A model generated the notes under the pieces. That model had not been told where the DNA came from. It searched no databases and saw only the letters and a program-made list of their open reading frames with translations. From the NCBI GenBank assembly GCA_024641665.1, contig JAHECP010000029.1, positions 1 through 47,027 on the forward strand: 47,027 nt of DNA, read 5' to 3'. Origin of the DNA: Acidobacteriota bacterium. GTDB lineage: Bacteria > Acidobacteriota > Vicinamibacteria > Vicinamibacterales > JAHECP01. The number at the start of each line of letters is the position of its first letter. Within the stretch, counting starts at the first letter, position 1. Below are positions 24,515 to 31,597 of the stretch, in pieces. Both the position numbers and the translations under genes were made by a program.

Positions 24515-25522
24515 TCACGAAGTCCGTGTTCCGCCGAGTCCCGACGCCACCGGCACGGCCGCCGCGCCGCGGGCGCGGGCGCTGCCGAGCACGTGCGTGC
24601 CCGCCCGCCCGGCCACGGCGTCGACCAGCCGCTCGGGCGAGGTGATGATCACTTCGCCGCCGCCGTCGCGCAGGAAGCGCAGCGCCGCCTCGATTTTCGG
24701 CCCCATGGAGCCGGGCGGGAAGTGCCCGGCACGGAAGTACCGCTCGAGCTCCTCCATCGTGACCTCGTCGAGCGGCCGTTCCCCCGGCTGGCGGTAGTCG
24801 AGACAGACGCGGTCCACGTCGGTCGAGATGACCAGCAGCTCGACGCGCAGCCGGCTCGCGAGCAGCGCCGACGCGCGGTCCTTGTCGATCACCGCGTCCA
24901 CGCCCACCAGCCGGTCGCCGCGGCGCACCACCGGGATGCCGCCGCCGCCCAGCGCCACGACCAGCACCCCGCGATCGACGAGCGCGCGGATCACCTCCGC
25001 CTCGACGACCTCGACCGGCTCGGGCGACGCCACCACGCGGCGGAACCCGCGCGACGTGTCCTCGACGAGCGTCCAGCCGAACCGCCGTCGCCGGCCCTCG
25101 GCTTCCGCCGCCGTGTAGAAGGGGCCGATGGGCTTGGTGGGATGCGCGAACGCCGGGTCGGTTTCGGCCACCACCACCTGCGTCAGCACCGTGGCCACCG
25201 GCCGCCCGACCTGCCGGGCCGCCAGCTCGCGCCCGATCGCCTGCTGCAGCACGTACCCGATCTCGCCCTGCGTCGTCGCGCCGCACACGTCGAGGGTGAG
25301 CGGGTAGACCTCGTCGGCGCCGCGCTCCGAGCGGACGAGCGCCGCGCCGACCTGGGGCCCGTTGCCGTGGGTGACCAGCAGGCGCCAGCCGTCGGCCACG
25401 AGCGCCGCGATCGCGCGGGCGGTCGAGGCCGCCTGCTCCAGCTCGCCCTCGAGCGAGCCCGGCTCGCCGGCGCGGATGAGCGAGTTGCCGCCGATTGCGA
25501 CGAGCGCCGTCTTCCTCAGCAC
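24515..25522 (-). CDS. arcC: Carbamate kinase
   Basis: A 335-residue amino-acid-kinase-fold protein with the carbamate kinase pattern: [11 protein letters not shown] at the start, [33 protein letters not shown], and [10 protein letters not shown]. It interconverts carbamoyl phosphate plus ADP and carbamate plus ATP; in catabolism it makes ATP. It starts 13 bases after the ornithine transcarbamylase stop and ends 22 bases before the aminotransferase, so the three are one transcript. Arginine deiminase is not adjacent, so the feed may be citrulline or carbamoyl groups from another route. Confidence 0.93.
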   Translation of the reverse strand: MLRKTALVAIGGNSLIRAGEPGSLEGELEQAASTARAIAALVADGWRLLVTHGNGPQVGAALVRSERGADEVYPLTLDVCGATTQGEIGYVLQQAIGRELAARQVGRPVATVLTQVVVAETDPAFAHPTKPIGPFYTAAEAEGRRRRFGWTLVEDTSRGFRRVVASPEPVEVVEAEVIRALVDRGVLVVALGGGGIPVVRRGDRLVGVDAVIDKDRASALLASRLRVELLVISTDVDRVCLDYRQPGERPLDEVTMEELERYFRAGHFPPGSMGPKIEAALRFLRDGGGEVIITSPERLVDAVAGRAGTHVLGSARARGAAAVPVASGLGGTRTS

Positions 25523-25535
25523 GGGTGCGCTCCCC

Positions 25536-26507
25536 TCAGGCCATCAGCGAGGCCAGCACGGCCTTCTGGACGTGCAGCCGGTTCTCCGCCTGGTCGAACA
25601 CGACGGACCGCCTCGAGTCGATCACGGAGTCGGTGACCTCCTCCCCGCGATGCGCGGGCAGGCAGTGCATGAAGATCGCGTCCGACCTGGCGCGCGCGAA
25701 GAGCGCGTCGTTCACCTGATAGGCCCCGAATACCTTCCGCCGCGCGTCGGCCTCGGCCTCCTGGCCCATGCTCGTCCAGGTGTCGGTGTAGACGACGTCG
25801 GCGTCCTCGACCGCCTCACGCGGGTCGTGGGTGAGCGTGATGGCGGCGCCCGTCTGGGCCGCGCGCCCGAGCACCCAGCTGATGACCTCGGAGGAGGGCT
25901 CGTAGCCGGGCGGCGTGGCGACGGCCAGATGCGCGCCGACGAGCGCGGCGCCGTGGGCGAGCGAGTGGACCACGTTGTTGCCGTCGCCCACGTAGGCCAC
26001 CTTGAGCCCGGCGAGCTCGCCCTTGGCCTCCCGCATGGTCAGGTAGTCGGCGAGCCCCTGGCACGGGTGGGCGAAGTCGCTGAGCGCGTTGATCACCGGC
26101 ACCGTGGCCGCCTCGGCCAGCTCGTCCACGATCGACTGCGAGAAGGTGCGGATCATGATGCCCTGCACCATCCGCTCGAGGTTCTTGGCCACGTCGGAGG
26201 TGGACTCGCGCTTGCCCATGCTGATCTCGGAGGGCGACAGATAGATGGCGTGCCCGCCCAGCTGGTACATGCCGACGTCGAAGGTGACGCGCGTCCGGAG
26301 CGACGGCTTCTCGAAGATCATCGCCAGCGTCCTGCCCGTGAGGGCAGCGGCGAAGCCGGCCGGGTCGGCCTTCATCAGGCGCGCCCGCTCGAGCAGGGCG
26401 AGCAGCTCCCCGCGGGAGAGGTCGCGCAGCGTGCGCAGGTCGCGGCCCTTCAGAGCGCGCGTGGCGGTCGCGTGGTCGTGGGATGGCGGCGGAACCACTG
26501 GAGCCAT
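25536..26507 (-). CDS. argF: Ornithine carbamoyltransferase
   Basis: A 323-residue ornithine transcarbamylase. The carbamoyl-phosphate loop is S69-L-R-T-R73. HPCQ at 147-150, the ornithine-binding D242-TWT-SMG, and HCLP at 281-284 are all present. In the biosynthetic direction it makes citrulline; with arcC and an ornithine aminotransferase in the same operon the phosphorolytic, catabolic direction is plausible (an arcB role). ATG 26507 has GAGG six bases upstream; an extension to 26612 is Gly/Arg-rich and unlikely. A GntR/HutC-like operator lies 119 bases upstream. Confidence 0.93.
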   Translation of the reverse strand: MAPVVPPPSHDHATATRALKGRDLRTLRDLSRGELLALLERARLMKADPAGFAAALTGRTLAMIFEKPSLRTRVTFDVGMYQLGGHAIYLSPSEISMGKRESTSDVAKNLERMVQGIMIRTFSQSIVDELAEAATVPVINALSDFAHPCQGLADYLTMREAKGELAGLKVAYVGDGNNVVHSLAHGAALVGAHLAVATPPGYEPSSEVISWVLGRAAQTGAAITLTHDPREAVEDADVVYTDTWTSMGQEAEADARRKVFGAYQVNDALFARARSDAIFMHCLPAHRGEEVTDSVIDSRRSVVFDQAENRLHVQKAVLASLMA

Positions 26508-26625
26508 GGGTGCCTCGTGCGCAGGCCGGACGATCGATGCGCGGGATGAACAGGGCCCCCCGGGGACGCCGGCCAGACCGGCCTGGATGTCTGGCCCCGG
26601 AACGATAGGCAAAGCCCGTTCCGAA

Positions 26626-26655
26626 ATGTATAGACAAGTGGAAGCTTGTCTACAT
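26626..26655. promoter_or_regulatory. GntR/HutC-type operator upstream of the argF-arcC-rocD operon
   Basis: ATGTATAGACAAG (26626-26638) and CTTGTCTACAT (26645-26655) form an inverted repeat with one bulged base and a 6-base spacer. The left arm contains GTATAGAC, an exact match to GTMTAKAC, the consensus described for operators of the HutC subfamily of GntR regulators. It sits in the only AT-rich patch near the operon start, where TATACA on the reverse strand could be a -10. No GntR gene is in the window. Confidence 0.55.
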
Positions 26656-26754
26656 CAATATTTTAAGGGTGAATAGGGTGGCCCGGTCAAGCGGCGGGTG
26701 CCGGGAGGTCGGAGCCCGGGCGCCCTGCCGGGCGCCGGATTCCCGACAACCGGG

Positions 26755-26770
26755 GAAACCTCGAGGTTTC
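26755..26770. terminator. Perfect 16-bp palindrome after the radical SAM gene
   Basis: GAAACCTCGAGGTTTC lies four bases beyond the stop of the radical SAM gene and can form a 6-bp stem with a TCGA tetraloop. A larger GC inverted repeat (GCCCGGGCGCC / GGCGCCGG region) lies at about 26713-26738. Either could terminate the gene; an operator role is also possible. Confidence 0.4.
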
Positions 26771-26773
26771 TCG

Positions 26774-28138
26774 TCAGGGCCGGACCTGGAACGGCCGGAC
26801 GGTGACCGGCGAGCCGCAGCGCTCGAACCAGTCGATGCCCTCTGACACCAGATCGAACCGGAGCTGGTAGCTGCCGGCCTCGGGCGGGGCGGGCACCTCG
26901 ATCACCACCTCGACCTGATTGCCCCCCTCGAGGGTCTGGGGCAGCCACGCCCGCGCGTGGTCCCGGTTCACGAGAGTCCCGTCGGCGCGGCAGAGCTGCG
27001 CGCCGAGCCGGACGAGGCGGTGACCGCTGGCGGTCCGGGCCGGGAATGGCCGCGCCGACAGGTTGTGAACGCGCGTGCGAACGACGACCGGCTCGCCGGG
27101 ACGGCCGACGAGCGCCCCGCGCCCGCCGTCCGCCACGATGTCGATGCGCGCGCGGGGCGTGGCGCCGGCGATGGCGTTGCCGAGGCCGCTCGCGTCCCAC
27201 ACCTCGTGCTGGATTCGTGCGTAGTCGGGAGTGCCCGGCGCGAAGCGGCGTGAGAACGAATCCTCGGGATGGTCGGTGACCTCCCAGGTCAGGCGGTCGA
27301 CGCCGATCTCGGCGGCCATGCGCCGCGCGAGCGCCAGCTCCTCATCGCTGTCGTTCCACGTGAACAGGATGTAGCGCCAGTTGAGGAATGGCAGGTCACG
27401 GCCGGCGCGGCGCTTCTCGTCCACCATCGCGCGCAGGTTGGCGAGCGCGACGTCGAGGCGCCCGCGCTGGCGGTAGCGCGCGTAGCTCGCCTGCGTGGCG
27501 CCGTCGATCGAGAAGGTCACCTCGTCGATGCCCGATCGGACGAGGCGGCGCGCCCGTTCCTCGTCGAGGGCGAGGCCGTTGGTGCTCGTGTAGAGCTGGA
27601 CGTGGGGGAAGCGCTCCTTGATGTACTCGCACATCTCCACGGCGCGCTTGTGCAGGAACGTCTCGCCGTAGTTGAAGAAGTCGATCCGCACGAGCGTGGG
27701 GCCCGCCTCGTCCACCACGCGGGTGAAGAGGTGGTAGTCGAGCATGCCGGCCTGGCGGGTGCGCGTGATGCCGGTCTCGGGCGCGCAGCATGCCTGAAAG
27801 CACGAGATGTTGCAGGCGGCCGTGCACTCGACGTAGAGGTGCGAGGGCAGCGGGGCGACCTCGAGCCCGCGCTGGGGCGGCGCCTCGTCGTCGGCGAGCG
27901 GCAGCTTGAGCGGGCAGTCGCCGCAGAAAGTCGAGCCGCCGCCGTTGAGGTCGGCGCGCAGCGCCGTGACCGTGGGGCCCGTCCACACCGCGGAGAGCGA
28001 CTCGCGGCGCGCGTCGCCGAGCACGCGCCTGCCGTAAGGGTCGGCGCAGCCGCAGACGATCCGCCCGTCGCACAGCAGCACCAGCGTCTCCCAGGGCCAG
28101 GAGCAGCGGTAGCGAGTCGCCAGGTAGTTCTCGGACAT
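26774..28138 (-). CDS. Radical SAM protein with N-terminal Cys-rich and C-terminal beta-sandwich domains
   Basis: A 454-residue radical SAM/SPASM-like protein of unknown substrate. Residues 1-80 carry C12, C23, C29, C31, C72 and C75 (DGRIVCGCADPYG, FCGDCPLK), an N-terminal SPASM-like or auxiliary cluster domain. The radical SAM core starts at about 100; its cysteines are C105, C109, C113, C117 and C118 (ECTAACNISCFQACC). The strict CxxxCxxC spacing is not met and CX3CX3C is the best reading. DFFNYGETFLHK and SIDGATQASY are core motifs. After about 335 a beta-rich domain (LVNRDHARAWLPQTL, SYQLRFDLVSEGIDWFE) resembles modules attached to polysaccharide enzymes and Wzt. TATAAT lies 10 bases before the ATG. 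Confidence 0.85.
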   Translation of the reverse strand: MSENYLATRYRCSWPWETLVLLCDGRIVCGCADPYGRRVLGDARRESLSAVWTGPTVTALRADLNGGGSTFCGDCPLKLPLADDEAPPQRGLEVAPLPSHLYVECTAACNISCFQACCAPETGITRTRQAGMLDYHLFTRVVDEAGPTLVRIDFFNYGETFLHKRAVEMCEYIKERFPHVQLYTSTNGLALDEERARRLVRSGIDEVTFSIDGATQASYARYRQRGRLDVALANLRAMVDEKRRAGRDLPFLNWRYILFTWNDSDEELALARRMAAEIGVDRLTWEVTDHPEDSFSRRFAPGTPDYARIQHEVWDASGLGNAIAGATPRARIDIVADGGRGALVGRPGEPVVVRTRVHNLSARPFPARTASGHRLVRLGAQLCRADGTLVNRDHARAWLPQTLEGGNQVEVVIEVPAPPEAGSYQLRFDLVSEGIDWFERCGSPVTVRPFQVRP

Positions 28139-28148
28139 CAAAGGGACG

Positions 28149-28154
28149 ATTATA
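28149..28154 (-). promoter_or_regulatory. -10 box of the radical SAM gene
   Basis: A perfect TATAAT on the reverse strand, with ten bases between it and the ATG at 28138. Transcription would start only about three to four bases before the start codon, so the mRNA would be nearly leaderless. No clear -35 is seen. Confidence 0.6.
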
Positions 28155-28181
28155 ACCGACCCGACTCGAGCCCCGAGCCGT

Positions 28182-28209
28182 TTGACTTGCGGCGGGCTCC
28201 GCCTCACAA
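28182..28209 (+). promoter_or_regulatory. Sigma-70-type promoter of the secreted protein gene
   Basis: TTGACT (28182-28187), a 16-base spacer and CACAAT (28204-28209) give a good housekeeping promoter. The transcript would begin near 28216, about 50 bases before the ATG at 28267. Confidence 0.5.
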
Positions 28210-28266
28210 TCGGCAGGCGGGTCCTCGACGGGGCCGGCCAGCGCCTGCGCGATCACGGGGACGGCC

Positions 28267-29238
28267 ATGCGACGCCTCACGGTTGCGGTCACGACACTGG
28301 CGGCCTGCCTCGTCGTCTCGGCGGCCGTCTCGGACGAGCGGCCCGCGCCGTTCTCCCTCGCTGTGCTCCGCGGTGACGCCATCCTCATCCCCTTCGCCAG
28401 CTTCGACGGCCGCCGCTGGACCAACGACTGGCCCATGCCCCCGAAGAAGGTGAACGTGCCCATCACGCTCGACGACGTGCCGTCGACGTGGTGGCCGGAT
28501 GACGTGCCGCAGCTCCAGTGGACGCTGTGGACCCCCGACGGCGACCAGCATCCGCTGACGCTCACCTCGCCCGCGTGGACGCCCGTCGAGTGCGAGGGCC
28601 TCGTGGGGCTGCGTACGTCCTTCCAGCTCACCGGGCCCATGCCGCCGCCCGTCGTGCAGCCGTATCCGAAGATCGGCCTGGCGGTGTCGGGCGCGCAGAC
28701 GGTCGAGCCCATCGACGTGGTGGAGGAAGGCTCGGCCGAATGGAAGCACGTCGCGGCGCTCGTGCGCGAGCCGTTCGACGAGGCGGAGACCGACGTGATC
28801 CGGCGCTGGATGCACAGCGGCTGGCACCATCCCATGCGCGACGCCGAACGCGCCGCGCGCCCGATCGCGCTCGAGGCGGTCTACCGGGCGCCGTGGGTGG
28901 TGCCCGCCTCGTTCGTCTACTACGTCGAGGCGGTGCGCCGCTATCCACGGATGAACGACGACCCGGAACGGCCCTGCGACCTCGTGACGTTCGCCTCCGG
29001 CTGGGTCACCATCGCCCGCGACGGGACGTCCAAGGTGAACCTGAGGGTGCAGATCACCGACTGCGAGCGCTACCGGATCTCGGCGCTCCTGCCGCTCGGC
29101 CTGCTGCGCGTGGACGGCCACTGCCTCTGGGTGGGGCAGTGGTCGGGCTGGGAGGATGAGAACTACGCGGTCGTCGAGATCGAAGCCGACGCCGACGTGA
29201 AGCTGCTGATCTCGACGCGGGCCGGGAGCTGCGGGTAG
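28267..29238 (+). CDS. Secreted protein of unknown function (323 aa)
   Basis: A 323-residue protein with a clear signal peptide (residues 1-22, hydrophobic VAVTTLAACLVVSAAV). The mature part is rich in Trp, Pro and acidic residues (WTNDWPMPPKKVNVPITL, WWPDDVPQLQWTLWTPDG), with a predicted mixture of beta strands and few helices. Cys residues C109, C238, C267, C286 and C322 could form disulfides. I do not recognise a domain. It is divergent from the radical SAM gene, sharing a 128-base promoter region, which may mean a functional link but does not prove one. Confidence 0.75.
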   Translation: MRRLTVAVTTLAACLVVSAAVSDERPAPFSLAVLRGDAILIPFASFDGRRWTNDWPMPPKKVNVPITLDDVPSTWWPDDVPQLQWTLWTPDGDQHPLTLTSPAWTPVECEGLVGLRTSFQLTGPMPPPVVQPYPKIGLAVSGAQTVEPIDVVEEGSAEWKHVAALVREPFDEAETDVIRRWMHSGWHHPMRDAERAARPIALEAVYRAPWVVPASFVYYVEAVRRYPRMNDDPERPCDLVTFASGWVTIARDGTSKVNLRVQITDCERYRISALLPLGLLRVDGHCLWVGQWSGWEDENYAVVEIEADADVKLLISTRAGSCG

Positions 29239-29276
29239 CCAAGGCGGTTCCACCTGTTCCGCTGCGATCGGGTATC

Positions 29277-29373
29277 ACGCACTCACCACGAAGCCCACGA
29301 CGATCACGAAGGAAAGCGATCCCTCTTCGTGGACCTCGTGCCCTTCGTGGTGAATCCTCCGTGGGCTCGTTCG
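29277..29373. repeat. Family B intergenic repeat (CACGAAG words), full hairpin
   Basis: CACCACGAAGCCCACGA and TCACGAAGG on the left are answered by CTCTTCGTGGACCTCGTGC and CTTCGTGGTGAATCC on the right around a short loop. It lies between the converging secreted protein and MFS genes, a position suited to a bidirectional terminator. The related copy is at 1250-1342. Confidence 0.75.
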
Positions 29374-29403
29374 CGGCCTGCACGCCGCGCGACCGCCACG
29401 GCG

Positions 29404-30618
29404 TCACGCGGGAACGGCGGGGGCGGAGGCGCGTGCGCCCGACGGCAGGAAGAGCGCCGCGAGCGCGACGGCGGCCGACGTGATCGCCAGCGCGGCGAAG
29501 AGCCAGAAGAGGCCGCCGGCGTGCTCGGTCGCGAACGCGACCACGCGGATGGCGAGCGGCGCGGCGCCGAAGCTGAGCACGAACTTCACCCCGAACGCGA
29601 GGCTCTGCTGGCGCGCGGGCGCCGCGTCGGCGAGCAGGATGTTCTCGGCGGGGAGCGACGCCGTGTTGGCGACGATCATCGCCGTCGCGACCGGCACGAG
29701 CGGCAGCCCGGCCACTCGCGCCGCGGTCCACAGCAGCGGCGCCTGGCAGGCGATCGCGATCACGTACACCCGCTTGAGCGGATAGCGGTCGGCGAGGTGC
29801 CCGGCGGCGATCTGGCTGAGGCCCGCGATGCCGTAGGCGACGGCCACCAGGGCGCCGATGCCGAAGGTGCCGGTGCCGACGAGACCGGCGAGCCGGACCT
29901 CGAACAGCTTGGGCAGCACCGCCAGCGTGGACTGGTAGATCAGGGCGCCGCCGAACATCGTGACGAGCAGGACACCGAACGCGCGGCGCCGATCGCCGCG
30001 GCTGGCGGGCGCCTCGCGGGGATGGTCGGCGCCGGCGCCGTCGGTGACGAGGCCCGCCCGCACGCAGGCCCACATGGCGAGACCGGTGGCGATCGAGACG
30101 GCGCCCGGCGCGACGAACGCCGTGCGCCAGCCGAAGAGATCGATGAGGGTGCCGGCCACGAGGCCGGCCGTCGCCACTCCCGCGCTGCCGAAGATGCCGT
30201 TGATGCCGAGCGCCTTGCCGCGGGTCCGGGCGGTGCGGACCAGCCAGGGCAGACCCACGGGATGGTAGATGGCGGCGAACGTGCCGAGCAGGCAGAGATC
30301 GACCCACAGCCAGGCGGGTGACGGCGCGAGACCGCAGGCGATCGACGCGCCCCCGAGGCCGATGAAGAACACGACCATCATGCCGGTGGCGCTCCACCGG
30401 TCCGCGATCCAGCCGACCGGCAGGGCCAGCGCACCGATGAGCAGCGAGCCGATCGTCCACAGGCCGATGAGCTCGGAGTAGGGCAGGCGCCACTCGCGCT
30501 CGAGCGGCAGCACCACCAGGTAGAAGTACACCGAGAAGAGGTGCATGTAGCCGTGCCCGGCGCTCGAGAAGATCAGCGACAGGCGCGAGGAGCTGACCGC
30601 CGGCATGCGCGACAGCAT
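29404..30618 (-). CDS. MFS transporter
   Basis: A 404-residue major facilitator transporter with about 12 hydrophobic helices in two halves. The loop 2-3 motif is GWIADRWSATGMM, close to the MFS signature; the equivalent in the second half is GHLADRYPLKRV. GINGIFGSAGVATAGLVAGTL matches the motif C region of antiporters, suggesting drug or metabolite efflux. The substrate cannot be inferred. Start ATG 30618 or ATG 30606; neither has a good ribosome site. It is divergent from the rhodanese-methyltransferase gene with only 42 bases between. Confidence 0.87.
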   Translation of the reverse strand: MLSRMPAVSSSRLSLIFSSAGHGYMHLFSVYFYLVVLPLEREWRLPYSELIGLWTIGSLLIGALALPVGWIADRWSATGMMVVFFIGLGGASIACGLAPSPAWLWVDLCLLGTFAAIYHPVGLPWLVRTARTRGKALGINGIFGSAGVATAGLVAGTLIDLFGWRTAFVAPGAVSIATGLAMWACVRAGLVTDGAGADHPREAPASRGDRRRAFGVLLVTMFGGALIYQSTLAVLPKLFEVRLAGLVGTGTFGIGALVAVAYGIAGLSQIAAGHLADRYPLKRVYVIAIACQAPLLWTAARVAGLPLVPVATAMIVANTASLPAENILLADAAPARQQSLAFGVKFVLSFGAAPLAIRVVAFATEHAGGLFWLFAALAITSAAVALAALFLPSGARASAPAVPA

Positions 30619-30648
30619 AGCAGGTCGCCGCGCCGCTCCCTCTTCTGA

Positions 30649-30654
30649 TACGCT
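30649..30654 (+). promoter_or_regulatory. -10 box of the rhodanese-methyltransferase gene
   Basis: TACGCT in the extended context GATACGCT lies six bases before the ATG at 30661, so transcription would begin at the start codon itself: a candidate leaderless mRNA. There is no Shine-Dalgarno in the gap. Confidence 0.4.
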
Positions 30655-30660
30655 ACGAAC

Positions 30661-31527
30661 ATGCCACAGACGAACGCCGGGCCCGGATCGGGCGAGGTTC
30701 GTTCGATCGGGCCGGCCGAGGCGGAGCCGCTCGTGCGCGAGGGCGCCGTCACCGTGCTCGACGTGCGGACGCCGGGCGAATACGCGCAGCTCGGCCACAT
30801 TCCGGGGGCGCTGCTGCTGCCCGTGGACTTCGTCGTGTCGGCGCCGGCCGTGCTGCCCCGCGCGCCGCGCCCGGTCCTGGTCGTGTGCGAGCACGGCGTG
30901 CGCAGCGTGCGGGCGTCGAGCGTGCTCGCCGCGGCGGGTGTCGCCGACGTGCTCAACCTCTCCGGCGGCATGGCGCGCTGGTCCGGACCGCGCGAGTTCT
31001 CGCCCGGACGCATGCTCGGGCCCTCGGAATGGCTGCTGCGGCAGGGGCGGCAGTTGCCGCGCGGCGGCCGCGCGCTGGACGCCGCGGGCAGCGCCGGACG
31101 CCACGCGCTCGTCCTCGCGAGCGCCGGGTACGCGGTCCACGCAGTCGATCGCGACGAGGACGCCATCGCGCGGCTGAGCGACACGGCGTCGCGCCTCGGC
31201 CTGCCGCTCGAGGCCGAGACGCGCGACCTCGAGCAGGACGGCGTGGATCTCGGCGAGTCCTGCTACGACCTCGTCGTCGGCTTCCGCTACCTCCACCGGC
31301 CGCTGTTCCCCGCGCTCGTGCGCGCGCTGCGGCCCGGCGGCCTGCTCGTCTACGAGACCTTCACCCGGGCGCAGGCCCAAGCGGGCCGCAAGCCGTCGAA
31401 CCCGGCCTTCCTGCTCGAGCCGGGCGAGCTGGCCCGGCTCGTCGCGCCGCTCGAGATCGTCGACGCGCGCGAGGGCGACGTGGACGGCGACCACGTCGCG
31501 TCGGTTGCCGCTCGGAAGCCGGCGTAG
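30661..31527 (+). CDS. Rhodanese / SAM-methyltransferase fusion
   Basis: A 288-residue fusion. Residues 10-110 are a single rhodanese domain (TVLDVRTPGEYAQLGHIPGA) with its active-site loop CEHGVRS and LSGGMARW. Residues 120-285 are a class I methyltransferase of the TehB-like type: LDAAGSAGRHALVLASAG is motif I, then VDRDEDAI, YDLVVGFRYLHRPLFPAL and LRPGGLLVYETFT. Motif I has lost the usual Cys-Gly (normally LDLACGxGR), but the GR and acidic loop are kept. Fusing persulfide handling to methylation suggests action on a sulfur, selenium or tellurium species; this is inference. Its stop abuts the perfect family G hairpin. Confidence 0.85.
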   Translation: MPQTNAGPGSGEVRSIGPAEAEPLVREGAVTVLDVRTPGEYAQLGHIPGALLLPVDFVVSAPAVLPRAPRPVLVVCEHGVRSVRASSVLAAAGVADVLNLSGGMARWSGPREFSPGRMLGPSEWLLRQGRQLPRGGRALDAAGSAGRHALVLASAGYAVHAVDRDEDAIARLSDTASRLGLPLEAETRDLEQDGVDLGESCYDLVVGFRYLHRPLFPALVRALRPGGLLVYETFTRAQAQAGRKPSNPAFLLEPGELARLVAPLEIVDAREGDVDGDHVASVAARKPA

Positions 31528-31528
31528 G

Positions 31529-31597
31529 GGGAAAAAGGGGACGGGAGCTATTTTCGTCGGGAAGCCACCCGAAAATAGCTCCCGTCCCCTTTTTCCC
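31529..31597. terminator. Family G: perfect 28-bp inverted repeat between convergent genes
   Basis: Left arm 31529-31556 and right arm 31570-31597 are exact reverse complements (28 of 28) around a 13-base loop. The left arm starts two bases past the rhodanese-methyltransferase stop; the right arm ends on the last base of the S9 peptidase stop. Each arm has an A5/T5 run next to GGGGACGGGAGC and TATTTTCG, so on either strand a strong stem is followed by Ts: a bidirectional terminator. The sequence also looks like a REP-type mobile palindrome. Confidence 0.88.
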
